DNA of 64,000 bases from Spirogloea muscicola (Eukaryota > Streptophyta > Zygnematophyceae > Spirogloeales > Spirogloeaceae). Under the pieces are notes generated by a model. The model was given only the letters and a program-made list of their open reading frames with translations, searched no databases and was not told where the DNA came from. Location: positions 1 through 64,000 of the forward strand of contig WELB01000194.1 of NCBI GenBank assembly GCA_009602725.1, in the 5' to 3' direction. Below are positions 11,338 to 23,275 of this stretch, piece by piece (the first letter of the stretch is position 1; each line of letters starts with the position of its first letter). Both the position numbers and the translations under genes were made by a program.

Positions 11338-12480
11338 AAAGGCAAGCACATTGGACAAATGTACGTCACCTGCTGCTAAGCTGACCCGCTCAGTAACCAC
11401 GAGTCAGCACATAGAGGTCGCTAGCTGACGCTCGAATACCGGACGGCAATTGACTAGCTCTTGTGCCAGCAGCTAAGGCTCGACCAGCTTTCTGATGCAG
11501 AGCATACGCCTGAGCCTGCAGCCGCGGCGCGGAGGAGTGCGCAAACCACCTGGCTGGCTGCGGTCCCTTCTTCTGATGTGCTTGCCTTGGTTCTTGGCCA
11601 TTTCGGCGTTCGTTTGTGGCCTTCAAATACACGAGTTTTCCCTTATCGGGTGAGCTCATCGGTGGACTATTCGGGAAGTGAGCTTTTCCACATTTCGTGT
11701 ATAGGAAACAAACTAAGGCCAAATGGCCAAGTACAATAGAAGAGAAGTACAAAGGCAAGCACATCTCAAGACCTACATAATCTACAGCAGATTGACCCGC
11801 TCAACAACCACGGGTCAAAACATGAAGGTCGCAAATCGATGCCTGAATACTAGATGGCAGATACGAAGCCCTTCTGCCACCAACTAGAGCTCGCCCAGCT
11901 TTCTGGTGCTAAGCGTTAGCCTGAGCACGCTGCAAACAAAGTGGGCGAGGGCTGTGTAAAGCCAGCCCGAAACGAAATGACAAGGTCCGAAGGGGCCCGA
12001 CGAGCCCTGAAATACGTGACTAAGCAAGTACCATGTATCCGAGCAGGCGTCAGATCTTCCTTCACATCCAATGTTTCCGGGTGCGGGAACGTCTCTCCAT
12101 GACATGCAGAATGCGGCTGCTGATCCTATATGAGCGGCTGGAAAAGAAAGCCAGGTGAGTACAGAGGGTATATATAGCGGATATAGCGGAGCCACCGGCT
12201 AGGCAGACAGGGCGCTCTTAGTAACCCCGTGTCAGCAATAGGAAGTCAGATGAGCTAAGGGGAGGAAGAGCAACCCAGGCGCGATGTGCTGGCAAAGTGT
12301 CCAAAGCCTTAGTGAGGCAACCGTGGCACTTGGGCCGCCTCTCGACCTCACCTGATCGAACGGACTAAGTACTGCAGTGCCCCTCGCCCTTGAGCTGCAA
12401 GAGTTGTAGTAAGCAACGACTGTATGGCTGGCGAACGGAGGCAGCCGGAAGCTTACTAGATAGCTGGCTATTCAGCAGGA
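11338..12480. repeat. Dispersed repeat copies (unnamed family)
   Basis: At least two related units, beginning near 11338 and 11748, share aaaggcaagcacat, then gacccgctca with an accacg motif, then cagctttctg. A third piece near 12,225-12,290 (cgtgtcagcaataggaagtc) recurs at 31,805. The segment aagccagcccgaaacg near 11,953 belongs to the same family as copies at 17, 18, 31, 41 and 42 kb. No coding function is recognised. Confidence 0.6.
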
Positions 12481-12855
12481 GGCGTGCGCTCTGCCAGATG
12501 CAATCGTTGCTGGGGCTGCGAAGCGCTCAACTGCCAGGCACGCTGCACTTGGCGTCAGCCACTGGCTAACCTGCGCTCTTTGGCAGCTGTGAGCTCACCG
12601 CTCCGGCCTCTTGGGCAACCGCTCTTACGAGGCGGCCAACACTGTCTTGGCTTCATCGACAACCATTGACCGGCTTCGTCTCATCATAATGGCCAGGTCC
12701 CTCGTCTCGCATCTCTTCCAGCAAGCATAACATATTTGTGCGCCACGGGCAGTCACGTCAGAGCTTGTGGTCTCCAAGGAAAATCTCTTCAGGCTGGTAG
12801 AATCTCAATCCCACAGCCTGCAGAGAGCGAAGGCACATATCCGTCTTAGATGTAC
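12481..12855. other. No recognised feature
   Basis: GC-rich sequence between the dispersed repeats and the last ZDP exon. I see no gene, RNA or clear repeat boundary. It may be the edge of the repeat cluster or ZDP 3' UTR. Confidence 0.4.
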
Positions 12856-15800
12856 CTACCACTGCATATTGATAACCTCTACTGGCATACTGATTTGCTG
12901 CAAAAGACAAATTCACAATGTGGCTGCCTCTTTAGTTATGATGTCGCCTAGCAAGCATCACCTAATCTGATAGTCGCCAACAACCTGTAGTACTTGCTGG
13001 CCTTCACAGTGAGACTATTAACAATGTCACCTAGAGTCCATAGCAGCGGCGAAAACGCTTACCTCAGCGAAGCCACGATCAGCTGCACTGTGATCACTTG
13101 CTCTGCCTGCCGCATCCCCAACATAAAAAGAACTGAAAGAGTAGCAACAAGAAGGTCAGAGATGCTTTGCATGACCTTGTAGCAAATTGTACTACTGTGT
13201 AAACAACAGCAGCAATTGGAATACCAAGTGTCAGAAGCCTCGTTCAATCTAACCCCATGTCTCAAGACAGGCTCCCAAAGAAGGCATTGAGTGTCTGCAA
13301 GGAGATGGCGTAGCCACCTCTCCAAGTCAATCTGGACACCTCCATTGAGGTGTCCCTGAAATATGTGCCACATGCCACTCCCGGGCTTTCTGGAAGGATC
13401 TCCCGTGTTACTCAGCCCACAAGCAACAAACATCTGTGGATAAGAAGCCACAGTGATTAAGACTCACAACACAGCAGGTATGTGTTCACACGGATGCCAA
13501 ATAGGCCTGCATGCTGTCAAGGCTACAGTGACTCTCGATATTGTTCATGTCTACACAATGTGCAGCATCGCCAGTGACTGCAGATGACTCCAGTGATTGC
13601 AGTTCAACAAAGTGACTCCCATACTATTTCCTGCATAGAATTCCAGCTTTTACATCTTTGCTGTTTCAATTGCATTGCAATGGACGATTTGTAACGTTCA
13701 GCACACCTGCTAAGAGAAGTGTACAAAGTATGTATGCTACTTTCATCAAAACAACTCAAAGCAGATCTGCGACGTGCCTGCATGGGCAGGCCAACTTTGC
13801 TGCAGAAGCCCTCCAGTCTTCCCAGCTTAGAATCAATGGCCTTTTGCCGACTTTTGGTCCATCTATCAATGTTTGACTCATTTGTGAATATCACCTGTTC
13901 AAGAACAGAGGAGGCTGCTGAATATCACCAGCAAGGGAGCATATCAGCTGCCTAAGGAGCAGTGATGTCTTGTACCAGAGTCCAGGCGCAGCGACTAGCA
14001 TGCATGAGCACTACTTGCAAGACAATGGAGCCAATGATCTCTAGATTTATGCACGCCTAAATTTATGCATGAAAGGTCCATACCAACTTGAAGCCAGTCT
14101 CAAAAAATGTCTTGAGCCGCCCTGGGATGGAGGGGTAAAGGAGAGCCCAGGCATCCGGACCGTGCCTGTATTCAACATCACTAACACTTGCGTTAGCAAG
14201 GCCTCAGCTGACCTTAATATCTTTGTGCCTCCCAAAGCCATGGTGACTTCACTGCGCCGCGGCCTTTTGACAATAAGTGCATGCTGCGACCAAGAGAACT
14301 GAATCTGAAGATGTGGAAGCATGCATGTCACACAAAAGAATGAGATCTAAATTGCTAGGTACAGGTCTAGCTTGTGAACTGCCTCTAGCACTTGCCGTTT
14401 CATAGAAGTCTGAGCAAGCGTGCCGTCAAAATCAAATGCTGCAATCTTAGACGATGGTATTCCTTCAGCCTGCCAAGCTGGTACAAAGTCCAGCAGATGA
14501 GACAATGAGGGTAGCTGGTTGTTGTCAGCATTGATGACCAGCTGCATGCATGCCATCAGTAAGTGACAAAAGCGTGCAATGAGCTACCAGATGGTGACCA
14601 AGCAGGTAGTGACCAAGCAAAGTATGTACCTCACTGAAGATGACGGTGTCAAATGACTTCCAACCTTTAGGTAAGTCCGCCCCCTGTGAAGCAATGAGCA
14701 CAGTGTCATGTCCAGGATCGATCTTAGCAATGTGAAGAGATCAGACTGAGGGTCATGCTGAGTCTACAAACTTGTGATGCCAAGGCCCCCTCTCTGACAT
14801 AATAAATGCACTTCTTCTGTAACATAGTCAGAGGAGGCTCACTATGAACCTTGTAGTAGCTTCTGAGTTGACTTTTTAAAAAATTTGCCAACTTCTTCTC
14901 CCATTTTCCAATGTCGTAAGTATCAGCCTGAAAATGAGGAGATGCCTAAAGCAGAAAGTACCACTATAATATCATTGCCCATGCTTTTCTGTTCTACGCA
15001 GTAAGCTCAGGACTGTAATCTGGCTGCACTCTCTCGTTTCATGACGAATTGAACACTCTTAACCTTCTCAAGTCAGCTACTCAAAATACTGTCAGTTACA
15101 GGTGAATAAACTGTCTCTAAGGTATGTTGCATTGGCCCAGCGCTTGTCACCTTGCCATCATCCTTTGACTCCCCATAGACAGGGAAAACTTCCTGTGACT
15201 CCTCACCCCCAGCGAAGCCTTCCACTTTCCTCCTCTTTGCTGAAGGTTCTAGCCCAGCCTTGCACCTTGCTGCTGCCAAGCCCAGCAACTGCGTCTTGTC
15301 GGGAGCCTGGGCATAGATGGGGCTGCGGATCAAAAATTGCCCCCAGATAGCCTCTTTCTTTCTAATCTACACAAGGACATCTCCAATTGCCTTGCTACCA
15401 GACTGCTAAGCGCATGCCATTATACTGCTTAGTGCAAGCTTATGCAATCCCGTTAGTTGAAGCCTGGATTTACCTTGAGGGCGTTGAATCCTGTAAGCTT
15501 CTCTACATCAGCCACAACATCACTGGTCCAACTTCGAAAATAGCAGGGAGGGTGGAACCTGCAAAACATAGAAGATCATCTGTTAACATTTGTACGGCAC
15601 CGCTGTGCTACACTGAAAATTGTTGCCTGCAGTGAGGGACTGAAAGATATTTGCTGCCCTGTCTCGGAATGCTTGGTCCTTAGTGATTGGACTGTGGCTA
15701 AGGCCAGGTCTTAAAGAGGAATGGGGAGCTGGATTCACCACTTCGTTGTGCTGAAACCTTCACCGCCCTTGCTTACACGGCCCAGTTGCAGGGCCCCTTT

Positions 15801-16534
15801 CAGCACCATGCCATTGCACTCCTGAAATATTCAACATAGCGAGCTGGCTCAGTGCACATATATCCACCATTTAGGATACTGATCGAGTCAGGAGAAGAGA
15901 TGAGCAGCTGTTATAGGCAGCAAGGATGGCTGTGCAAATGGAGCCGCTAGCCCCGTGCTTGTGCAAGGGATACAGTCTGCTGTTGTGGCCCGACACTTGC
16001 CCTTGCTCGCAGAACTCGCAGACCTGGTCTTGTGCAGGACCCTCTCCTTATTTGGATGACAAAGCAAAGGATCTCAAGGAGGAGTCCTGATGCCAGAATC
16101 ATGCAAGGCCGTCCTGAAAGCAGGTACTATTGGTTCCTATCGCAGGAGGACGGTAACGTCTGTGAAAGTGTGTGCCATCATTTGGCGGCAGCTGTATCTA
16201 TCAATCCCTGATGGCGAGCCTAGCATGTCCAGAACCGAGATAAAGGCTCAGGACTCGATCGCGCCTTGGAGACTCCAGCACAAGCTGCTCTTCTGAAGCT
16301 CTAACCAAGGCTCGTCAACGGCCACAGCTGGGGCCAAGAGCGCCGCCTTGGCGTCGAATGCTGCTGCTGGCCGCCAAGGAGAGCTCTAATGCCAAGCCTT
16401 TCTTGAACATGGAGGGTGACAAGCCCCCGACACCGCCATCGACGTTCAAAGACGACCGCGGCTCGGCCCTGCCTTTGCGGCGCTACCTTGCAAGCCCCCC
16501 GGGCGGACTTGGCGTACTCGGCCACGTCCCGCAT
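12856..16534 (-). CDS. ZDP-like polynucleotide 3'-phosphatase with PARP-type zinc finger
   Basis: Plant-type DNA 3'-phosphatase of single-strand-break repair and base excision: it removes 3' phosphates at damaged ends. Exons: 16534-16487 (start MRDVAEYAKS), 15821-15739, 15558-15474, a linker exon near 15345-15075 (limits unsure), 14683-14630, 14541-14396, 14165-14084, 13894-13778, 13433-13318, 13132-13063 and 12897-12856 (last one weak). The zinc finger is spliced from three exons: ACK then ECNGMVLKGALQLGRV then FHPPCYF. The linker holds a basic nuclear-signal-like AKRRKVEG. The HAD phosphatase motifs are AAFDFDGTLAQTS, VIFTNESNIDRW, MFVACGLSNTGDPSRKPG and SFYVGDAAGR. Two introns seem to start with GC: after 14396 (ACG|gcaagt) and after 13778 (CAG|gcacgt). 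Phase across both joins is right only with GC donors. No kinase domain is seen, as in plant ZDP. Confidence 0.92.
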
Positions 16535-16800
16535 CGCTGCCCTCGTCAAGGCTCCCGCCGTAGCCGCCGCCGCCGCCGTCGTGGCCGAGCGCACAGCGTC
16601 GGCTGGCTTTCACAGCCGCCGCTCAGCAGCCGCGTCCTCTCGTTGGCGGCGCGGCTTGGTTGCCGGAAATCGCGCCCGCAGAAGCTGGCGGCGGCGGCGG
16701 CGGCGGCGGCGGCGAACTTCGTCGTCAGCCAGACGCTTCCGCCTCCGTCTCCAGCCACCGGGCCACGAGTCTGCGGCTGCTGAGATCTAACGAGAGAAAG
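16535..16800. promoter_or_regulatory. GC-rich 5' region of ZDP-like gene with GCG repeat
   Basis: Just upstream of the ZDP first exon the GC content rises sharply and a (gcg)n run occurs at about 16688-16713. Similar CGG/GCC runs sit at the 5' ends of most genes in the window, so this is probably the promoter and 5' UTR. No TATA box or defined motif is visible. Confidence 0.4.
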
Positions 16801-18300
16801 GGCGCGCCCATTGAGCCGCTCTAACGAGCGGCTGTGAATGCCAACCAGGTGCATACGGAGGGTGTCGACACTGTCGAGGCGGAGCGACAAGCTTAGGTGA
16901 GCTGACCTTTTTGGCTAGAATTGGCCACCCTTTCAATGTCATGCGCACCGCGCGCCTTCTCTCTTTTGGCACTCATCTAGAGAATGTTCCCGTCCATGCA
17001 CTGCATTTGCTTGGCTTAGCCTCCCTTTCCCAGCCCCTACCTTCTATGGGCGAGCACTTCCTTCTTCGTTTCATGCTTCTTCGTTTGCGGCTATTATTAA
17101 GTCTGCAGCGCTCCCAGGCACTCGCCATTCACCACCGTGCTGGTCGTGCATTAGCCCAGGCTAGTGGCTTCCGTGGTGGTCGTTTGGCGCCTCAGTATAG
17201 CTTGCCAGATATGCATGTGCTCACTCGGGGATATTAGTGTCCTCCTTATCAGCTCATTACCAGCTCATTACCCAACAGGACATTCGTAAGGCTAGAATTG
17301 GCCTCCCTTTCAATTTCATGCGCACCGCGTGCCTTCTCTCTTCATGCGCAACTCGCATACGCTTCGACTAGCGTGGCACGCGGTGACTTGGAGGTTAAGC
17401 CCCTTTGAAGTCTGTTCATTCTTCATAATGGGCTGGCTGATCACAGCCATCGCCCTCTACCGGAAGAGTCGTTCTTCGTCAAGGCAGCATGACGAGCATC
17501 CCAATTACGGAGTCCGCCACATTGCACGCTCCTGTATACGGTAAGCGCCTCTCCATCTTGCTCCAGCCCGTTCAGGCATTTGCCTTGCATCTGCAGGCAG
17601 GCCACACCTTGGCTGCTGCTTCTGGGTTGCAGCTTGTACCTGCTGCCATCTCCAACTTGCGGCTATTGACTAGGTATTGAGCACCTCATTTGGGTAGCCA
17701 CTTGCACAGCTGCGTGACTTGTACCTGACCCTGTCGGACCTCGTCTAATCTTTCCTTGGGCTGGCTTATTCACCATTGTCATCGCCACCTTTGAAAGAGC
17801 TGCTCCTTCTCTATTGTACAGAGCTTCTAATCTTCATAGTGTGCTGTGCAATGGTCACGCAGACTTGCTTGCCGCGAGCAGTTTCTCACACCTGCTGCAA
17901 GAGGCAGCACTTCCTGCACATAGCGAATGGGTGAGCACTCTTTGCTCTCCCCGCTGGACCTTCTTTGATTTCATAACTCAACTGCAGCTGCCCGCACCCA
18001 CATGCAACACATGGACTGTAGTGTAGTTCTTTTTCGGCACCTCTTTCTTTGGCTTGGAATATTGTCCATTCTTTTTGGGCTGGCTTTGCCAGCCACTCTT
18101 CTCTATGGGCGAGCACTTCTCTCCACCTTTGCCAGTAGAGCTGAAGCTCAGCGGTTTCAACCCTCCTGCCATGATTGCCCCTTCTGGTGGCTGCTGCCTG
18201 CAGTGCCCATTGCGAAGGCCCATCCATACCTCAAGTGTAGTGCTTTCTCATCCATCCAACAACTCCACAGGGTAGATTAGTTGAGGAAGACTGTGGGTGC
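16801..18300. repeat. Cluster of dispersed repeat copies (unnamed family)
   Basis: At least three overlapping units. One near 16800-17235 contains gcggctgtgaatgcc and later ctatgggcgagcac, ending in a frame that reads HRAGRALAQASG then LTRGY. A second near 17280-17690 starts with ctagaattggcctccctttc and ends with a similar LTR-Y frame. A third near 17750-18190 contains gggctggctttgccagcc then ctatgggcgagcacttctc. The same words recur in both orientations at 11-12, 27, 31, 41 and 42 kb. No transposase or reverse transcriptase is visible, so this looks non-autonomous. Confidence 0.6.
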
Positions 18301-18593
18301 AAATGGCTTCATAGAAATCAAGCACTTTATGTTCCGGAGGCAGAATCTGCAGCCAGCACCTTGTATACAGAGGGCCGATGGTTTGCAATGTCAAGAATAA
18401 GGTCAAATCGTACAGTATGTATTGGAAGTGGCAAAATGCTAAATCTAAATTGCGAGGTCACTGCTTGGGAAGTAGTGGCTCTTGAAGTCCAACAGCTCTC
18501 CCTGGTTTGTTCGCCAGCTGCTTCTGCACCACGAGAAAGACGAAAGCGGGCCTTCAAGCCCTTGCACAAGCAGGTTATCTCAGCCTTTGATGC

Positions 18594-21500
18594 TTACTCA
18601 ACAACCAGATGGTGGTCTTCAAAGAAGCAATGGACAAGCTGCACATCTTGAAGTAATGTGAGGCTGGAGAAGCATACTCCGGGCCTGCTATCTTTGCCGC
18701 TCCGCTCCCTCCTCAGCTGGCCCCCTCCTGTGGCAACCTTGTCCTTGAGGGGGGCCTGCCGCGACGGCCCCCCTTGCAAGGCCCTGGGTAGCTTGGAAGA
18801 GGCTGCAACCCTAATCTTTTGGTGCACGTCAATGTACTCATCGGTTTCGTCCACAATCTCCTCCTGAGGATGCCATAGGAAATAGATCATGCTTTTGGAG
18901 AAATACATCATTAGCTTCTGACAGCCTAGACTCCATCTTCTTGAGTCCAGGACAGGTGCCTCATTGGTCAGTCTCCTTGTTAGCATAAGCTTTTTATGTC
19001 ATGTGGCAGCCTGAACAATGGAAGAGCCTCTCCCGTGTTGCAAGCGTACCTGCAGCAGCTCCTCAATGACGTCCTCAAGCGTGATGATTCCAATCACCTC
19101 CTCATTCTCCCTCTCCTCCATCCTCCAAGTCAGCCGCTCTGATTCCCGGCAGCTCTCCCCATTGGGCGGCTGTGAGCGGTCGTCGCCGATCTCTCTTCGC
19201 CCCGCATCAGAGCCTAAAGAGGACGTCCCATTTGGGTCGTCCTCACTGGGGTGATCCAGCCTGACATTGCGCGCACTGGAATTTAGCTCGTCGTTGCCAT
19301 TGGACCAGGCTTGTGGTTCGGTGCCTTCCCTCCTGCCCGCTGACAGCTCTCCTTTCTCAGCCAAGTCGCTGTCAAGCTCCGTCACCTTCTCGGCCCCCTC
19401 GTATGAGGCCCCTCTTGGTCGCTGGTCACTGCCCTCTGCAGCGCCGTTTCCCCCCCGCTCGACAGCGCTCATGGCTGCTACGTTGTCCTTGTGCGGGTCC
19501 TCCAGTGGCTGCCCCAGGTAATTGCCCTCCTTGAGCTTCCAGTTGCGGCCCTTCCCGCCCTTCACTACCGCTGCCATGTGAGAGCTCCCCTTCTGGAACT
19601 CGTTAAGCAGCGCATACAGAGGCATCTTCCCAGACACTCTGCAGCAAGTACGGGTCACATTCAAGCATCAGTCAATCACTTCAGTGATCAGCCCTCAGAG
19701 AGCATCCATCTTGTGAAATGATGGTACTCGATCCACGTGTAAGGCTCAACCTTATTGTCTTGAGGTATTGCTAATACAGCAGGCAGAGGCATCAGAGATT
19801 CTTCTTTGGAAGTTACAGTACTGGGTGTTATGTGACAAGGGTTGTCAGTAACAGCTCAAGAATCTGCTGTGCAGACATACCTGGGTATGCGCCGGATTGG
19901 GATCTCACTGAGAGCAGTCTCGTCCTCGGGCCTTACAGTGACTAGGCTCTTGACCTGCTTTTCTAGAAGGCCCGTCAGAAGGTGCTTGAACACTTAGAAG
20001 GTGGTTGAATACTCATTCTACTTCACTCCAGTAGAACATACTGATCAACTAGCTTAGACTAATCAGTGAGTCTCAGATCGTCAGACTCTTTGCTACACTC
20101 ATGTAAGCTGTCAGCGTCACTGCATGTGTAAAGACCTGCCCCAGCAGCACATCAACGTTCTGACAAGCTGCTCACATACTTATTTGCAAGGTCAAGGAGC
20201 GCTTACAAGGAGCAGGCCAATGATGTTCTTCAGACTGCCAGAGTGCACCGGGACCCGACTGTGACCTTTGGCGAGTATCTTATTCAGCATCTCCCTGCAC
20301 CTCAGATGGAAGTCCAAGTATGTTACCTCTTACTTGGGGGTTTGCCTAGATTGTCATCGATGGTGTCGTTGAGCGTAGAAGAAATGGTCAAAGCAACGCT
20401 TCAACTTTTGGCCGAGTCTATAAACAAAGATATTAAGGCGAACTCCTGTGCTTGTTATCCACGACTAAGCTTTAGAAAAGGGAGAGCGAGATAGAGAGAG
20501 CTTTTGGTACCAGTCCAACTTGGCATTGATGTCAAGTGAGAATGTGGACTCAATTGGCGTCATTGCCTCTTCTGCTGTCTGTGCAAATCAAGGTGCGGTG
20601 AAGGCGTCTTCTTGTGCAGGAACAAAGGTGCTATTGTCAAGCTGCTCAGGACAACAAAATGCTATGATAGCCCATATAGGAGCCAGGTACAGGAGCCAGC
20701 CCATTGACCAATCTCAAGCTGCTCTTGCACTGAGGCATCCAGTGCTTCTGTGCCTTGTATACGAGCAGCAACGATGATAAAAATATGACAAAGTGGCTCA
20801 CCAACAAAGGCAGTTGGCCCTGCTGACATTTTCACAGGAGCCTGACAGAACCCTGAGCTCTTCACCTTAATTGAATCCCAACCACCACATCTCAAAGCTA
20901 AAGCGTGGAAAAGCGCCCCAGTGTAGCACAGAGGCTGCTGGCAAGAAGCAAGCCTCTGCTTGTAGGTAGAGCACCTCACCTTCTCGGAGAGATCAAGGGC
21001 GCCGCTGATGATGGTCGTCTCATCATGCGACAATTCTCCACCGCGCCCCTCCTGCAGAAGAGAAAGGCCAACTGGCTTATAGGCTTGGCACTAATCTTAT
21101 GACCTGTCTTCTGAAGCGTGGCACCCTTGACGAGGAGCTAATGAATTCTAGGGACTGTTCATGTCACGAAAATGCACGTTCTTAATCACAGTGACCATAG
21201 AAACTGTAGTACACTTTGGCTCTTGGAAGACTGATAACTGCACTCTGCCTCTGCACTCTGCACTGGGTACATATACTCTCCATTAAGGATCTAACACACG
21301 TGCACGTGTCTGGTGGACGTGGTGACTCTAATTGCCTGGGTGCTGTGCCTGTTGAGCCTTCTTTGTGGCCTTTTTCTAGCAGTGCTCAGTCTAAGCCCAA
21401 AGCAATATCTATGCCCACATGATGCACCAAAGTGCAAGATTACCTCGAGGCCATGGATGGACACAAGAGCCTTGATCTGGGCGCGGCGGAAGAGGCCCTC

Positions 21501-22727
21501 GTCATGCCCCAGCATGGCGTCCAGCACCTGCCACGCTGGAGCCCAACAATGAGCAAACCATATAGAGCACCGTTGTGGCAAGACCCTTTGCACCTTCATG
21601 GACTGTCAGCTGTCTGAGCAGCTGTGATGCCAATCACCTTTCCCATGGGATAGGCGACCACCCAGCACACGAGCATGAGGCCGCGCACGAGCCAGATGAG
21701 GTTGGCACCGATAGCCAGGCCGTACTTGGAGCAGACTGCTTGGGGCACCACCTGCACCAGGGCAGGTCCTCAAGGTTGATGATTATTGACGACAATTATA
21801 GGCCAGGGTGAGCAAGAGCTGCATTATTCCTGTAAGCTCACAGCCCCGCAGCCCACACAGGGGCAGATAATTCCGGCAATTGCTCCTCACTGACTTCAAC
21901 GAGGTCCCTTTACTAACATCAGATTACCTTGACTCCATGGAGCATGCACAAGCCCTGCTCTACTGTCATGGTGGAAGGAGAGCAAGCTAGCAGAAGCACT
22001 GCTGCTTGCTGCTCTGTCTTCTCTCTGAGTACGGAGGTAGCTACAGAGGTTGTTACAACCTCACTCCTAAACCACTGGTTGACGCAATGTGGTGCAATGG
22101 CTACCTCGGCGCTCAGCTTAGTAGCTACATTGGTGCAGAAGGGTGACCAATGCGGGGCCAGTCAATTTGAGACGTGAGCTGCTGCAGCGCACCTCGCCAA
22201 AGAGGAGGACGAATGTGACGGAGAGGATGACGGCGAGGTAAGGGTTGAACATCTTGTCGAGGAAGATGGGCAGCGCCTCCATGGCCGCCGCATTGCACAG
22301 CAGCAGCGTGACCAGCAGCTGGTGCTGCTTGGTGACGACCGGCAGGATCGTGGCTGGCCGCCGCAAGAAGCCATAGTAATACACTACGACAGTGTCAGCT
22401 CAGCTCGACAAACGGAACCGGAGTGGCTACCTCCACGTCTGACAAGAGTCAGCTGGAACGGTCTAACAAGCGGAGAAGCCATGGCTGCGGTCACTTACTG
22501 GCCTGCTCCTGCTCGTCGGGGGAGCCGCTGCGCTGCAGCACCTCCAGGTCCACGAGGCCGAGGCTCATGAGGCCGAGCGTGAGGCCGGACATGAGGCCCG
22601 CGAAGACCACCAGCGCGCCGGAGACGGCGAAGTAGAGCCACCACGTCGGCGAGCCATACGGGACGTCCGAGGCGTGGCCTCCCAAGGCGGCCACCGCCGC
22701 CGTCGTCGCCGCCGCCGCGCCTTCCAT
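18594..22727 (-). CDS. CNNM-type DUF21/CBS-domain membrane protein
   Basis: Member of the CNNM/MAM3 family (DUF21 membrane domain plus CBS pair), implicated in Mg2+ and other divalent-cation transport. Exons: 22727-22499, 22383 (or 22353)-22193, 21751-21638, 21527-21444, 21051-20980, 20578-20511, 20300-20207, 19954-19881, 19638-19050 and 18863-18594, about 590 residues, all in phase and all GT-AG. The DUF21 segment includes GLMSGLTLGLMSLGLVDLEV, LLCNAAAMEALPIFLDKMF and VPQAVCSKYGLAIGANL. The CBS pair includes TAEEAMTPIESTFSLDI, AKGHSRVPVHSG, PIRRIPRVSGKMPLYALLNE, EVIGIITLEDVIEELLQ and EEIVDETDEYIDVHQ. Between LNEFQKGSSHMAAVV and IGIITLEDV lies a roughly 140-residue acidic, Ser/Gly-rich insert, typical of plant members though long. 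The start is the first Met before a short Ala-rich leader and lies 45 bases from the sequence gap. A longer C-terminus by further splicing is possible. Confidence 0.9.
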
Positions 22728-22772
22728 TGCGGCCCTGCGCCTTCAGCGCGCCGGGCGCCGCCGCGGCGCGCG

Positions 22773-23275
22773 NNNNNNNNNNNNNNNNNNNNNNNNNNNN
22801 NNNNNNNNNNNNNNNNNNNNNNNNNNNNNNNNNNNNNNNNNNNNNNNNNNNNNNNNNNNNNNNNNNNNNNNNNNNNNNNNNNNNNNNNNNNNNNNNNNNN
22901 NNNNNNNNNNNNNNNNNNNNNNNNNNNNNNNNNNNNNNNNNNNNNNNNNNNNNNNNNNNNNNNNNNNNNNNNNNNNNNNNNNNNNNNNNNNNNNNNNNNN
23001 NNNNNNNNNNNNNNNNNNNNNNNNNNNNNNNNNNNNNNNNNNNNNNNNNNNNNNNNNNNNNNNNNNNNNNNNNNNNNNNNNNNNNNNNNNNNNNNNNNNN
23101 NNNNNNNNNNNNNNNNNNNNNNNNNNNNNNNNNNNNNNNNNNNNNNNNNNNNNNNNNNNNNNNNNNNNNNNNNNNNNNNNNNNNNNNNNNNNNNNNNNNN
23201 NNNNNNNNNNNNNNNNNNNNNNNNNNNNNNNNNNNNNNNNNNNNNNNNNNNNNNNNNNNNNNNNNNNNNNNNNNN
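22773..23275. other. Sequence gap (503 N) over a probable bidirectional promoter
   Basis: A run of Ns lies between the start of the CNNM-type gene (minus, 22727) and the first visible exon of the plus-strand gene at 23276. Both edges are extremely GC-rich with GCC/GGC runs, which probably caused the gap. The 5' end of the plus gene and the shared regulatory region must lie inside. Confidence 0.7.

Noticed and set aside
15739-16080. A GC donor after a KGKCR-type string as the start of the ZDP zinc finger
   Set aside because: The true upstream exon was found at 16534-16487, ending in GACK with an ordinary GT donor and giving the expected CxxC.
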